Of a stretch of 45,297 nt of DNA, positions 24,314 to 31,280 are shown one piece after another. The notes beneath the pieces are model-generated. The model saw only the letters and a list, made by a program, of their open reading frames with translations. It did no database searches and was not told where the DNA came from. Position 1 is the stretch's first letter; each line of letters starts with the position of its first letter. The translations under genes and the position numbers were made by a program. The DNA lies in NCBI GenBank assembly GCA_031553225.1, contig JAVBLU010000031.1, forward strand, positions 1-45,297, in the 5' to 3' direction. This DNA comes from JAVBLU01 sp031553225. GTDB lineage: Bacteria; Bacillota; Clostridia; Christensenellales; UBA1750.

Positions 24314-25757
24314 AGGTCACCTTCTCCCGTTGAATGGGCAGGGTGAGGGTGAACGTGGTGCCTTCCCCCACCTGGCTTTGCACGGCGATATCCCCGCCGA
24401 GCAGCGTGGTTAAGTTGCGCACGATGGACAGCCCCAGGCCCGTGCCGCCCGTCTGGCGCGAGCGGGCCTTGTCCACGCGGTAGAAGCGGTCGAACACGTG
24501 GGCAAGCGAATCCTCGGGGATGCCCACGCCCGTGTCCGCCACCTCCACAATGGCCGCGCGGCCCTTCCTGCGCTGCGTGATGCTCACGCGCCCGCCATCC
24601 GGGGTGTACTTAATGGCGTTGTCGATCAGATTGTACAAAATCTGCTGCAACTTGCCCTTGTCGGTGTGCACGCTCACCTCTTCCTCCATGTGCACGGCCA
24701 GGGCGATGGTGCGGTTGTGGGCGATGGGGCGCAGCCGCGCCACCGTTTCGTTGATCAGCTCCATAAGGGAAAACTCCGCGGCGTTCACGGTCATGCCGTA
24801 GCTGTCGATCTGCACCAGGGTGAGCAGGTCGCCCACGATGGCGGAGAGGCGGTCGATCTCGCGGTTGATGTCCTGCAGAAAATCGCGCCGCACGTCCTCC
24901 TCCATGTCGGGCGATTCGCTTAAGGACTCCACGAGTATCTTCATGCCGGAGAGCGGCGTCTTCAGCTCGTGCGAGGCGGAGGAGATGAACTCCGAGCGCG
25001 CGCGGTCCAGGTTCTCCAGCTTCTCGCTCATCATGTTGAACGTGCGGCCCAGCTGGGCGATCTCGTCGCGTCCGCGCGTGCTGGCTCGGGCGGAGAAATC
25101 GCCCCGCGTGGTTTTCAGCATCACGGACGTCAGCTCGTTGATCGGCCGGGTGATCAGGCCGCTCATCCAAACGCTGAGCAGCGCCACGGTGGACGCGCCC
25201 ACGATGAAATAGAGCAGCATGGCGCTTTGTATGGCCGACAGCTTGGCCACAACGTCCTGGATGGATGAGGACACGAGCACCATACCGCTTCGGTTGTTGC
25301 CCACCAGCACGGGCGCCACGTAGTACCCCACCCACTGCGTGCCCTGCGCGTACTCCCCGCGCAGCCAGGTCAAAAGGTTCAGCGGCATCTGCGAGGGGCC
25401 GGCCAGGCGGTAGAAGCCGTGGGCCTTGGCCGCTCCGTCCGCCACCTCGCGCACCTGCGCGAGCGCGAGGCGCACGCCCGCAAGCGCGGTGCCCGAATCC
25501 ACAAGCACCACGCCCTCGGTGGACAAAAGCAGCACGCGCGCGTCGCTCTGCGAGGAGCACAGCGCGTAAATCGCGTCGGCGTCGTACCGGGAAAACGGCG
25601 CGGAAAGCTGGCCCGCAAGCAGCTCCGCGCGCGCGTACTCGTCGCGCTCGCGCTGCTGCACAAGCAAAAGCGCCGTCTCCTGAAGCACCGCCATGCCCAC
25701 CAGCACGAAGGCGGCCGCCACAAGCCCCAGCGTGAGGGTGACGACCCGCCAGCGCAC
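24303..25757 (-). CDS. Membrane sensor histidine kinase (HAMP, PhoR/WalK/MtrB type)
   Basis: This 484-residue kinase has TM1 at about 5-32, an extracytoplasmic sensor region of about 145 residues, TM2 at about 178-200, HAMP to about 252, and the phospho-acceptor His263 in SASHELKTPL. The ATPase domain has N-box NLIDNAIKYTPDG (Asn376, Asn380), G1 DTGVGIP (408-414), F-box FDRFYRVD, and G2 GGTGLGLSI (437-445). It autophosphorylates and passes phosphate to the adjacent response regulator. The start is a GTG at 25757, 13 bases after the regulator stop; no clear ribosome site is visible, so translation is probably coupled. Its 3' end overlaps a GerMN lipoprotein gene. The signal sensed is not known. 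Confidence 0.93.
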   Translation of the reverse strand: MRWRVVTLTLGLVAAAFVLVGMAVLQETALLLVQQRERDEYARAELLAGQLSAPFSRYDADAIYALCSSQSDARVLLLSTEGVVLVDSGTALAGVRLALAQVREVADGAAKAHGFYRLAGPSQMPLNLLTWLRGEYAQGTQWVGYYVAPVLVGNNRSGMVLVSSSIQDVVAKLSAIQSAMLLYFIVGASTVALLSVWMSGLITRPINELTSVMLKTTRGDFSARASTRGRDEIAQLGRTFNMMSEKLENLDRARSEFISSASHELKTPLSGMKILVESLSESPDMEEDVRRDFLQDINREIDRLSAIVGDLLTLVQIDSYGMTVNAAEFSLMELINETVARLRPIAHNRTIALAVHMEEEVSVHTDKGKLQQILYNLIDNAIKYTPDGGRVSITQRRKGRAAIVEVADTGVGIPEDSLAHVFDRFYRVDKARSRQTGGTGLGLSIVRNLTTLLGGDIAVQSQVGEGTTFTLTLPIQREKVTYEP

Positions 25758-25770
25758 GGAGTACAGCGGG

Positions 25771-26463
25771 CTACCGATCCGCGAAATAGTAACCCACGCT
25801 CCACTTCGTCATGATGTATTCGGGCTGTTTGGGGTTTTTCTCAATTTTGTCGCGCAGGCGGGAGATGTGCACGTCCAGCGTACGGCTGTCGCCGGTAAAA
25901 TCGCCCGACCAGATGAGCTGCAGCAGCTGTTCGCGCGTGTACAGCTTTCCGCGGTTCGTGATAAACAGCGCGAGCAGCTCGAATTCCTTGGCCGTGAGCG
26001 ACACGTCCCGCCCGGCGATGCTGGCGGTGCGGTTGTCCAGGTTCACGGACAGCTCGCCCGCGCTGACCACGCGCGCCGCGCTTTCGGCAGGGGCCGACGC
26101 CACGCGCCGGAACACCGTTTTGATGCGCTGTTTCAGCTCCATCACGTTGAACGGCTTGGTCAGGTAATCGTCCGCGCCATACTCCAGGCCGAGAATTTTG
26201 TCCATGTCCTCGCCCTTGGCGGTGACCATGATGATGGGCACCGAGGAGGTCTCACGGATGCGCTGGCATACCTCCATGCCCGAAAGCCCGGGCAGCATCA
26301 CGTCCAGCAGCACCATATCGAAGGGTGCGGCGGCGAACTTCTGCAGCGCTTCGTCGCCCGTGTACGCCGCCTCGATCTCGTAGCCTTCCTGCTCCAGCGA
26401 ATACTTGAGCCCTTTCACGATGGAGGGTTCGTCGTCCACGATCAACAGACGTTTGTTAGCCAT
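25771..26463 (-). CDS. OmpR/PhoB-family response regulator
   Basis: This is a 230-residue transcription factor with an N-terminal receiver domain (1-118) and a winged-helix DNA-binding domain (about 135-228). Receiver residues are complete: Asp10 and Asp11, the phosphorylated Asp54 (LLDVMLPG), Thr81 and Lys103. The output domain has the RTLDVHISRLRDKIE recognition-helix region and ends in WSVGYYF, as in PhoB/WalR/MtrA. The start ATG at 26463 follows AGGAGG with a 10-nt spacing. The frame is open about 50 codons upstream, but that part lies across the promoter. It heads an operon with its kinase and GerMN lipoproteins, behind a leader of about 140 nt with alternative hairpins. Confidence 0.94.
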   Translation of the reverse strand: MANKRLLIVDDEPSIVKGLKYSLEQEGYEIEAAYTGDEALQKFAAAPFDMVLLDVMLPGLSGMEVCQRIRETSSVPIIMVTAKGEDMDKILGLEYGADDYLTKPFNVMELKQRIKTVFRRVASAPAESAARVVSAGELSVNLDNRTASIAGRDVSLTAKEFELLALFITNRGKLYTREQLLQLIWSGDFTGDSRTLDVHISRLRDKIEKNPKQPEYIMTKWSVGYYFADR

Positions 26464-26487
26464 ACGCTCAATACCTCCTGTCGTATC

Positions 26488-26513
26488 GGCCGAAGTTCCC
26501 GGCCTTCGGCCGG
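26488..26513 (-). other. Alternative hairpins in the response-regulator leader
   Basis: GGCCGAAG (26488-26495) pairs with CTTCGGCC (26504-26511). The overlapping CCGGCC TTC GGCCGG (26499-26513) is a competing hairpin. Only one can form at a time. They lie just upstream of the AGGAGG site at about 26474-26479, in the long 5' leader. Confidence 0.5.
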
Positions 26514-26611
26514 CGGGCCCGCTGCCCGTCCTGCCACCGGCGCCGCCATGGTCCGTTCCCGCGCGGCGCTGGGTGTCCGGCGGCATGCGAGGGCTGGCGC
26601 GGTCTCCTTCC

Positions 26612-26641
26612 ATTGTACCCCCGATAGGAGGTAAAAAGCAA
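26612..26641 (-). promoter_or_regulatory. Promoter of the two-component/GerMN operon
   Basis: On the minus strand TTGCTT (26636-26641) and TACAAT (26612-26617) with an 18-bp spacer. The transcript would start near 26605, giving an unusually long leader of about 140 nt for this window. Confidence 0.6.
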
Positions 26642-26659
26642 GGCGCAGCAAAACCGCCG

Positions 26660-26683
26660 CAAAAGCCGCGGCCGGGCGGCTTT
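26660..26683 (-). terminator. Probable terminator after the chromate-transporter pair
   Basis: On the minus strand, AAAGCCGC / GCGGCTTT arms enclose a six-base CCGGCC loop and run into TTTTG. It lies 25-45 bases after the second half-transporter and just upstream of the response-regulator promoter. The stem is short, so strength is uncertain. Confidence 0.5.
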
Positions 26684-26707
26684 CACGGCGGGGGCGGCCG
26701 GCCCGGC

Positions 26708-27310
26708 CTACACGCCCATGTAGTACAGGGCGATGCCCGCCGCGCCGCAGGCCAAAATGGTGGCGATCGGGTGCACCCTCTTTTTGCCCAGGGAAAGCGC
26801 CGCGTACGCGGCCGCGGCCAAAGCGGCGGCCGGCCAGTCCACGCTCGCCGCAAAACTTGCCAGGAACGCGGAAACCGACGCAGGCAAAACCGCGGGCAGA
26901 TAGAGCGTTTGCACGAGGATGCCCAGCGCCGCGGCGGCGATCAGGCCGGTGACGGCGGGTTTCATCCCCATCAGCACGCCCTTCACCACGTCCGAGCGCT
27001 GGAAGGCGAGCAGCGCGCGCGCCACAAGCGAGGCGATGACCAGGGAGGGCAGCACCACGCCGAGCGTGGACAGGCACGCCCCCGCAACGCCCGCCACTTT
27101 CATGCCGGTGAACGTGGCGGCGTTGATGGCGATGGGGCCGGGGGTCATCTGCGAGATGGCCACGATGTCGGCGATCTCCGCAGCCGAAAGCCAGCCGTGC
27201 ACGGCCAGCACCTCGCGCTGGATGAAGGGCAGCATGGCGTAGCCGCCTCCGATGGTGAACAGCCCGATCTTGCAGAAGGTGATGAACAGCGAAAACAGAA
27301 GCGAGGCCAT
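26708..27310 (-). CDS. Chromate transporter (ChrA) family half-protein, second of a pair
   Basis: This 200-residue membrane protein with about six helices carries the ChrA-family repeats IGLFTIGGGYAMLPFIQRE near the N-terminus and SQMTPGPIAINAATFTG in the middle. Full-length ChrA has two such homologous halves. This is a short-chain form, one half per gene, which is common in Firmicutes and thought to work as a heterodimer. The ATG directly abuts the stop of the other half (TAGATG, no gap), so the two are co-translated. The family exports chromate in proteobacteria; the physiological anion in this organism is unknown. A weak terminator follows at 26660-26683. Confidence 0.9.
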   Translation of the reverse strand: MASLLFSLFITFCKIGLFTIGGGYAMLPFIQREVLAVHGWLSAAEIADIVAISQMTPGPIAINAATFTGMKVAGVAGACLSTLGVVLPSLVIASLVARALLAFQRSDVVKGVLMGMKPAVTGLIAAAALGILVQTLYLPAVLPASVSAFLASFAASVDWPAAALAAAAYAALSLGKKRVHPIATILACGAAGIALYYMGV

Positions 27311-27913
27311 CTATGAAGCCTCCTTCGCGCGGGCAAGCAGGTGCGCGAAAAGCCCCAGGCAACCCGCGCCCAGCAGCACAAAGGCCGCGTGCACCTGCGG
27401 CGCCAACAGCGTGACGAGCAGCGCACCCGCAGCAAGCGCCCAGGCAAACCGGCTGGTCAGCGTGGGCACGGCCAGCGTGGGCACGGCCGTGGCCATAAGC
27501 GCCACAACGCAGGCGCGCACGCCGCGCATGAAGGCCTGTACAAGCGGGTTGGCGATGAAGGCCTTATAGGCCAGCGACACGAGAACCAGCGTGATGAGCG
27601 AGGGCAGCGTAACGCCCAGCAGGGCCGCCACGGCCCCGGCAAATCCGGCGATGCGCGTGCCGATCATGATGGAGGCGTTGACGGCGATCACGCCCGGCAG
27701 GGACTGCGCCACGGCGAAGAAGGAAGCGATCTCCTCCTTCTCAATCCAGCCGTGGTTGTCCACAAACTCCCGCTGCATCAGAGGGATCATGGCGTATCCG
27801 CCTCCAAAGGTGAACGCGCCGATGCGGAAGGTGACCAAAAACAGCCGGGCAAGCAGCGCTGGGGAAACGGGCTGGCGGAGGGGGGCGTCCGCCGCGCGCC
27901 GGGTTTGGGACAT
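27311..27913 (-). CDS. Chromate transporter (ChrA) family half-protein, first of a pair
   Basis: This 200-residue partner of the next gene has about six helices. Family sequences are TFRIGAFTFGGGYAMIPLMQREFV and AVAQSLPGVIAVNASIMIGTRIAG. The N-terminus has an extra hydrophilic stretch of about 20 residues (MSQTRRAADAPLRQP) before the first helix. A GAAGGA ribosome site lies upstream. Both halves have their own start codon and complete motifs, so this is a true two-gene pair rather than a frameshifted long ChrA. It follows an alpha/beta hydrolase gene by 97 bases; whether they share a transcript is not clear. Confidence 0.9.
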   Translation of the reverse strand: MSQTRRAADAPLRQPVSPALLARLFLVTFRIGAFTFGGGYAMIPLMQREFVDNHGWIEKEEIASFFAVAQSLPGVIAVNASIMIGTRIAGFAGAVAALLGVTLPSLITLVLVSLAYKAFIANPLVQAFMRGVRACVVALMATAVPTLAVPTLTSRFAWALAAGALLVTLLAPQVHAAFVLLGAGCLGLFAHLLARAKEAS

Positions 27914-28010
27914 CGTCGATCGTTCCTTCTTTCAAACCGCCGGCGGGGCCTTCTGCGCAAACGGCGAAGCGCCGAAGGCGCGGCCCTCGGCCGGCTGCTT
28001 ACTGGGGCGG

Positions 28011-29033
28011 CTACACGTGCTCCTGCAAAAACGCATAGGCGCGGGCGCCGGATATTTCGTGCCCGCCCTCGAAATAATCCACCTCGAAGCAGTCCTCGGC
28101 CCTGTGCATGGCGTACACCTGCCGCAGCACGGCCTCGGCCTTTTGCACGAAGGGGCGGGGGAAGATGGCGTCCTGCGACGCCGCCTCCCACAGCATGGGC
28201 CGCGGGGCGATGAGCGAGAGATAATCCGTCTCCTCGCCGGCCTTCAGCATACCGGGCAGAAAGTTGCACAGGCAGTGGTGCATGGCATAGATGCAGCCCT
28301 CAAAGGTACAAGCGTAGCCCGAGACGACCGCCGCCTTAACGCGCGGCTCCAGCGCGCTCACGTACGTGGCCATCATGCCGCCGCCGGAGATGCCCATAAC
28401 GCCCATGCGGCCGCCCCCGGCCATGCCCTGCGCCTGCGCAAAATCCAGCGCGGCCTGGCACTGCAGGTACCGCGCGCCCAGCAGCGTTCGGCCCAGCAGC
28501 AGCATGTTGCAGCCGATGCGGTTGCACGAGCTCTCCCCGGGCGAGCGGTTCGCCTGCTCGTCATAGCGCAGCTCGCCAAAGCCCAGCAGTTCCGGCGCCA
28601 GCACGGTAAAGCCCGCGCGGCACAGGGCCACGGCAAAATCCTTGTGGTAACGCGGGTCGCCCACCCGGGGCGTTTCGTCGGGCATCAGGCCCACGATGTC
28701 GCGCACGCCGTAGCCGTGGCCGTGCAGCGCCAGCACCGCGCGGTTGCCTTTGGGCGCGCCCGCGGGCGTAAGCGCGTACATGGGAAAGCGGTAGCCCGCC
28801 TCCGCCGCCAGATAGTACTTGTCCAGCGTGTAGCCGTCCAGAGCGCGCGTGAAGGCCAGTTCGGCCGCAAGCGGCGCGCGCTGCGGCATGGCGCCCATTG
28901 CTTCCTTCAGGGCCGCGCTGAGGCCCCGGCGGAAATCCTCCTCGCGCATGCGGCCGGCGAGCACATCCTCCACGGGAAACCTGCGCTGTACGGCGGCGTA
29001 TTGCTGGGCCATCAGGGCGTCTATGGCGTTCAT
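28011..29033 (-). CDS. Alpha/beta hydrolase (abhydrolase_7 / acetyl-xylan-esterase-like)
   Basis: This is a 340-residue cytosolic serine hydrolase. The nucleophile Ser216 is in GISGGG (214-219); the acid is probably Asp288 (ASQDAIFP) and the base His325 (EGGHEISG), a complete triad in the right order. HGHG at 104-107 forms the oxyanion region. It most resembles the dienelactone-hydrolase/abhydrolase_7 group, often found beside carbohydrate genes and acting as esterases. I chose the ATG at 29033 because AAGGAGG lies 7 nt upstream; the frame extends further upstream over the divergent promoter. It is transcribed from an extended -10 promoter, back-to-back with the sugar-isomerase operon. Substrate is unknown. 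Confidence 0.87.
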   Translation of the reverse strand: MNAIDALMAQQYAAVQRRFPVEDVLAGRMREEDFRRGLSAALKEAMGAMPQRAPLAAELAFTRALDGYTLDKYYLAAEAGYRFPMYALTPAGAPKGNRAVLALHGHGYGVRDIVGLMPDETPRVGDPRYHKDFAVALCRAGFTVLAPELLGFGELRYDEQANRSPGESSCNRIGCNMLLLGRTLLGARYLQCQAALDFAQAQGMAGGGRMGVMGISGGGMMATYVSALEPRVKAAVVSGYACTFEGCIYAMHHCLCNFLPGMLKAGEETDYLSLIAPRPMLWEAASQDAIFPRPFVQKAEAVLRQVYAMHRAEDCFEVDYFEGGHEISGARAYAFLQEHV

Positions 29034-29060
29034 TGCCGCACCTCCTTTCACTATGCCCCC

Positions 29061-29069
29061 ATTATAGCA
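29061..29069 (-). promoter_or_regulatory. Extended -10 promoter for the alpha/beta hydrolase
   Basis: On the minus strand TGC TATAAT (TATAAT at 29061-29066) is a perfect extended -10 element without a recognisable -35. The start would be near 29054, about 20 nt before the ATG at 29033. Confidence 0.7.
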
Positions 29070-29096
29070 CGGCGGGCTGTTTTGCGCCCGGATATG

Positions 29097-29125
29097 TTGC
29101 CATTTTCCCCTGCGAAAGGTATACT
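29097..29125 (+). promoter_or_regulatory. Sigma-A-type promoter of the seven-gene operon
   Basis: TTGCCA (29097-29102), a 17-bp spacer and TATACT (29120-29125). The start would fall near 29132, inside the palindrome at 29130-29141. It is divergent from the hydrolase promoter. Confidence 0.8.
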
Positions 29126-29129
29126 GAAA

Positions 29130-29141
29130 GAAAACGTTTCC
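29130..29141 (+). promoter_or_regulatory. LacI/cre-like operator over the transcription start
   Basis: GAAAACGTTTCC is a near-perfect palindrome around a central ACGT, similar in shape to LacI-family and catabolite (cre) operators, whose half-sites read GAAANCG. Its position at +1 is typical for repression. No LacI gene lies in the window. Confidence 0.45.
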
Positions 29142-29163
29142 GGCCTTGGAAGGAGGACCCGCC

Positions 29164-29925
29164 ATGAAAGCGCTTCCTGTCGCTTTGCAGCTGTACACCG
29201 TGCGCGAGGATGTCGCCGCGGACATGATCGGCACGATCCGGCGCGTCGCGCGCCTGGGGTACGACGGCGTGGAATTCGCCGGTTTCTTTCAGACGCCCGC
29301 CGCCGACATCGCCGCCGCTCTGGCCCAGACCGGCCTCGCGGCCGTGAGCGCGCACATTGGCATCGAGGGCCTGGAGGACCCTTCCATCCTCGCCTACGTG
29401 AAGGCTCTGAAGCTCCCCTACGTCGCCATCCCCTACGTGGGCGAGCCCATGCGCCCCGGCGCGCAGGGCTACGCGGATTTTCTGCGCCGCGCCGCCGCCG
29501 CGTCCGTGGCGCTCAAAGCTTTCGGCTGCCAGCTGCTCTACCACAACCACGCCTTCGAGTTTGCCAAAGTGGACGGCTTGTACGCCCTGGACAAGCTGTA
29601 TCTCGACCTTTCGCCCGATCAGCTGCAGACCGAGCTGGACACCTGCTGGGTGAACCGCGGCGGCGAGGACCCTGCCGCCTACCTGCGCCGCTACAAGGGC
29701 CGCGCACCCGTTGTGCACCTGAAGGACTTCGTGTCCGCCCCCGAGTTCGACTTCCGCCCGGTGGGCGATGGCGAGCAGGACCTGCCTGCGCTGCTTCAGG
29801 CCTCCAACGACGCGGGGGCGTCCTGGCTTGTGGTCGAGCAGGACCGCTGCCCCACCTATTCGGCCATGCAGAGCGCGCAGCGCTCGCTGGAGAACATCCG
29901 TAAAGCGCAGGAGGCCCTTGCGTGA
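29164..29925 (+). CDS. Sugar phosphate isomerase/epimerase (xylose-isomerase-like TIM barrel)
   Basis: This is a 253-residue metal-dependent barrel of the AP_endonuc_2 family. It starts with LPVALQLYTVREDV, continues with GYDGVEFAG, and carries probable metal ligands in YHNHAFEF (His127, His129, Glu132), Asp160 after TEL, VVHLKD (His185) and VVEQD (Glu225). The ATG at 29164 has AAGGAGG 7-8 nt before it. It is the first gene of a seven-gene operon; its stop overlaps the next start (GTGA). The operator-like palindrome at the transcription start suggests control by sugar availability. Members act on inositols, xylose or keto-sugars, and the true substrate is not evident. Confidence 0.82.
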   Translation: MKALPVALQLYTVREDVAADMIGTIRRVARLGYDGVEFAGFFQTPAADIAAALAQTGLAAVSAHIGIEGLEDPSILAYVKALKLPYVAIPYVGEPMRPGAQGYADFLRRAAAASVALKAFGCQLLYHNHAFEFAKVDGLYALDKLYLDLSPDQLQTELDTCWVNRGGEDPAAYLRRYKGRAPVVHLKDFVSAPEFDFRPVGDGEQDLPALLQASNDAGASWLVVEQDRCPTYSAMQSAQRSLENIRKAQEALA

Positions 29926-30911
29926 GCGATGCGCTTGCGCGGCCGGGGCGCGTTGGCGCCCGCCCTTCGGGCAAGGCGTCTTTCCCCTGCCGCCGCGCGG
30001 CCTGCCTGGCGCTTTGCCTGGCGCTGGCGCTTTTCTGTGCGCCCCCGCCCGCGCTGTGCGCTTCCGGCACGCCCGCCGCAAGCCCGGCCGCCCCGGCTTC
30101 ATCCGCGCCCTCGCCTAGCCCCGCTTCGGCGACCTCCGCGGACGCCCCGCCCTTGCCCACGCCCGCGCCTTCGCCCGTTCCATCTCCCACGCCGCAGCCT
30201 GTCACCTGGCAAAACCTTGCGCTTGTGCCCGCCGAGCAGGACATGCTGAAGGAGGGCGCGCTGGGCGACGATGTGGTGCGCCTGCAGCTGCGCCTGAAGG
30301 ACCTGGGGTTCTTCTCCTACAAGGTGACCGGATCCTTCGGCGGGGTAACCAAGAGCGCCGTGCAGGCCTTTCAGGCGGCCAACGGCTTGAAGATCGACGG
30401 CGTGGCGGGCGGTGAGACCATCGCGCTGCTCTATTCCAACCTTGCGCAGCGGGGCTTTGGCAACCGCGCGCGCGTTACCCCCACGCCCTCGCCCAAGCCC
30501 GTAACGCCCCCGCAGCCCGGCCGCCTGATCGAGTGGAAGGACGCCGCCGGCCTGGTCAAGCCCGGGGAAACCTTCACCATCATCGACTTTCGCACGGGCA
30601 TCTCCTGGAAGGAGCGCCGCCTGGGCGGCGACAATCATCTGGACAGCGAGCCGCTCACCAAGGCGGACACGGCGAAGCTGAAGCAGGTGTACGGCGGGCG
30701 CTTCAGCTGGTCGCGCCGGCCGGTGCTCGTTAAGGTGGGCTCGCGCACGTATGCGGCCTCCATCAACGGCTACCCGCACGATCCCTACCGCGTCAAGGAC
30801 AACAACTACCCCGGGCACCACTGCGTACACTTCCTTAACTCGCGCACGCACGGCACGAACACCAAGGACCCGGAACACCAGCGGTGCATCAAGACCGCGG
30901 CGGGGCTGTAG
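29922..30911 (+). CDS. Secreted peptidoglycan-binding protein with His-rich C-terminal domain
   Basis: This 329-residue exported protein has a signal segment at about 25-47 (CLALCLALALFCAPPPALC) behind a basic head and a long Ala/Ser/Pro linker (48-95). A PG_binding_1 domain follows (about 110-172: LKEGALGDDVVRLQLRLKDLGFF ... TKSAVQAFQAANGLKIDGVAG), then a second Pro linker. The C-terminal domain (about 203-329) ends in DNNYPGHHCVHFLNSRTHGTN. That domain recurs, to my recollection, in clostridial wall proteins; its clustered His and Cys (239, 299, 300, 301, 303, 310) could bind metal, but its activity is unknown. Start is a GTG overlapping the previous stop, with AGGAGG upstream. It lies in an operon of cytosolic metabolic genes, which is unexpected. 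Confidence 0.8.
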   Translation: MSDALARPGRVGARPSGKASFPCRRAACLALCLALALFCAPPPALCASGTPAASPAAPASSAPSPSPASATSADAPPLPTPAPSPVPSPTPQPVTWQNLALVPAEQDMLKEGALGDDVVRLQLRLKDLGFFSYKVTGSFGGVTKSAVQAFQAANGLKIDGVAGGETIALLYSNLAQRGFGNRARVTPTPSPKPVTPPQPGRLIEWKDAAGLVKPGETFTIIDFRTGISWKERRLGGDNHLDSEPLTKADTAKLKQVYGGRFSWSRRPVLVKVGSRTYAASINGYPHDPYRVKDNNYPGHHCVHFLNSRTHGTNTKDPEHQRCIKTAAGL

Positions 30912-30913
30912 CC

Positions 30914-31267
30914 ATGGCCGCCACGGTGCAGATTTACGCGGGCAAGGGTTTTGACAGCCAGAAGACCCTGCGCTGGTTTAAGGAGCGGCGCATCCCCTTT
31001 CAGCAGATTGACCTTGGCCGATACGGGCTTTCACCCGGCGAGCTGCAAAGCGTGGCCCGGCAGACAGGCCTGCGCGCGCTCATCGACCAGGACTCCAAAG
31101 CCTACAAGGAGAGCACGCTGCAGTTTTTAAGCGGGGAGGGGCCCATTATGGAGGCGCTGCTCGCCGCGCCCCGGTATCTGCGCGCGCCCATCGTGCGCAT
31201 GGGCAAAAGGGCCAGCGTTGGCTATTGCCCGGAGCAGTGGCAGATCTGGCTTGCCGAGGATAAGTAG
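30914..31267 (+). CDS. ArsC/Spx-family protein lacking the redox cysteines
   Basis: This 117-residue thioredoxin-fold protein is of the arsenate-reductase-like/Spx family by its overall pattern: VQIYAGKGFDSQKTLRWFKERRIPFQQIDL at the start and APIVRMGKRASVGYCPEQW at the end. The usual CxxC (or single active Cys) after the first strand is replaced: alignment by eye puts Phe13 and Gln16 at those positions. The only cysteine, Cys105, lies near the C-terminus. It therefore cannot work as a standard arsenate reductase or redox-sensing Spx; a binding or regulatory role is possible. The ATG follows the previous stop by two bases and has only a weak GGCGGGG site, so coupling is likely. Same operon as the nucleoside hydrolase. 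Confidence 0.78.
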   Translation: MAATVQIYAGKGFDSQKTLRWFKERRIPFQQIDLGRYGLSPGELQSVARQTGLRALIDQDSKAYKESTLQFLSGEGPIMEALLAAPRYLRAPIVRMGKRASVGYCPEQWQIWLAEDK

Positions 31268-31280
31268 GGAGGGATCGGCC

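Noticed and set aside
26708..27913. A frameshifted full-length chrA pseudogene
   Set aside because: Both halves have their own start, full motifs and a precise TAGATG junction, the known short-chain two-gene form.
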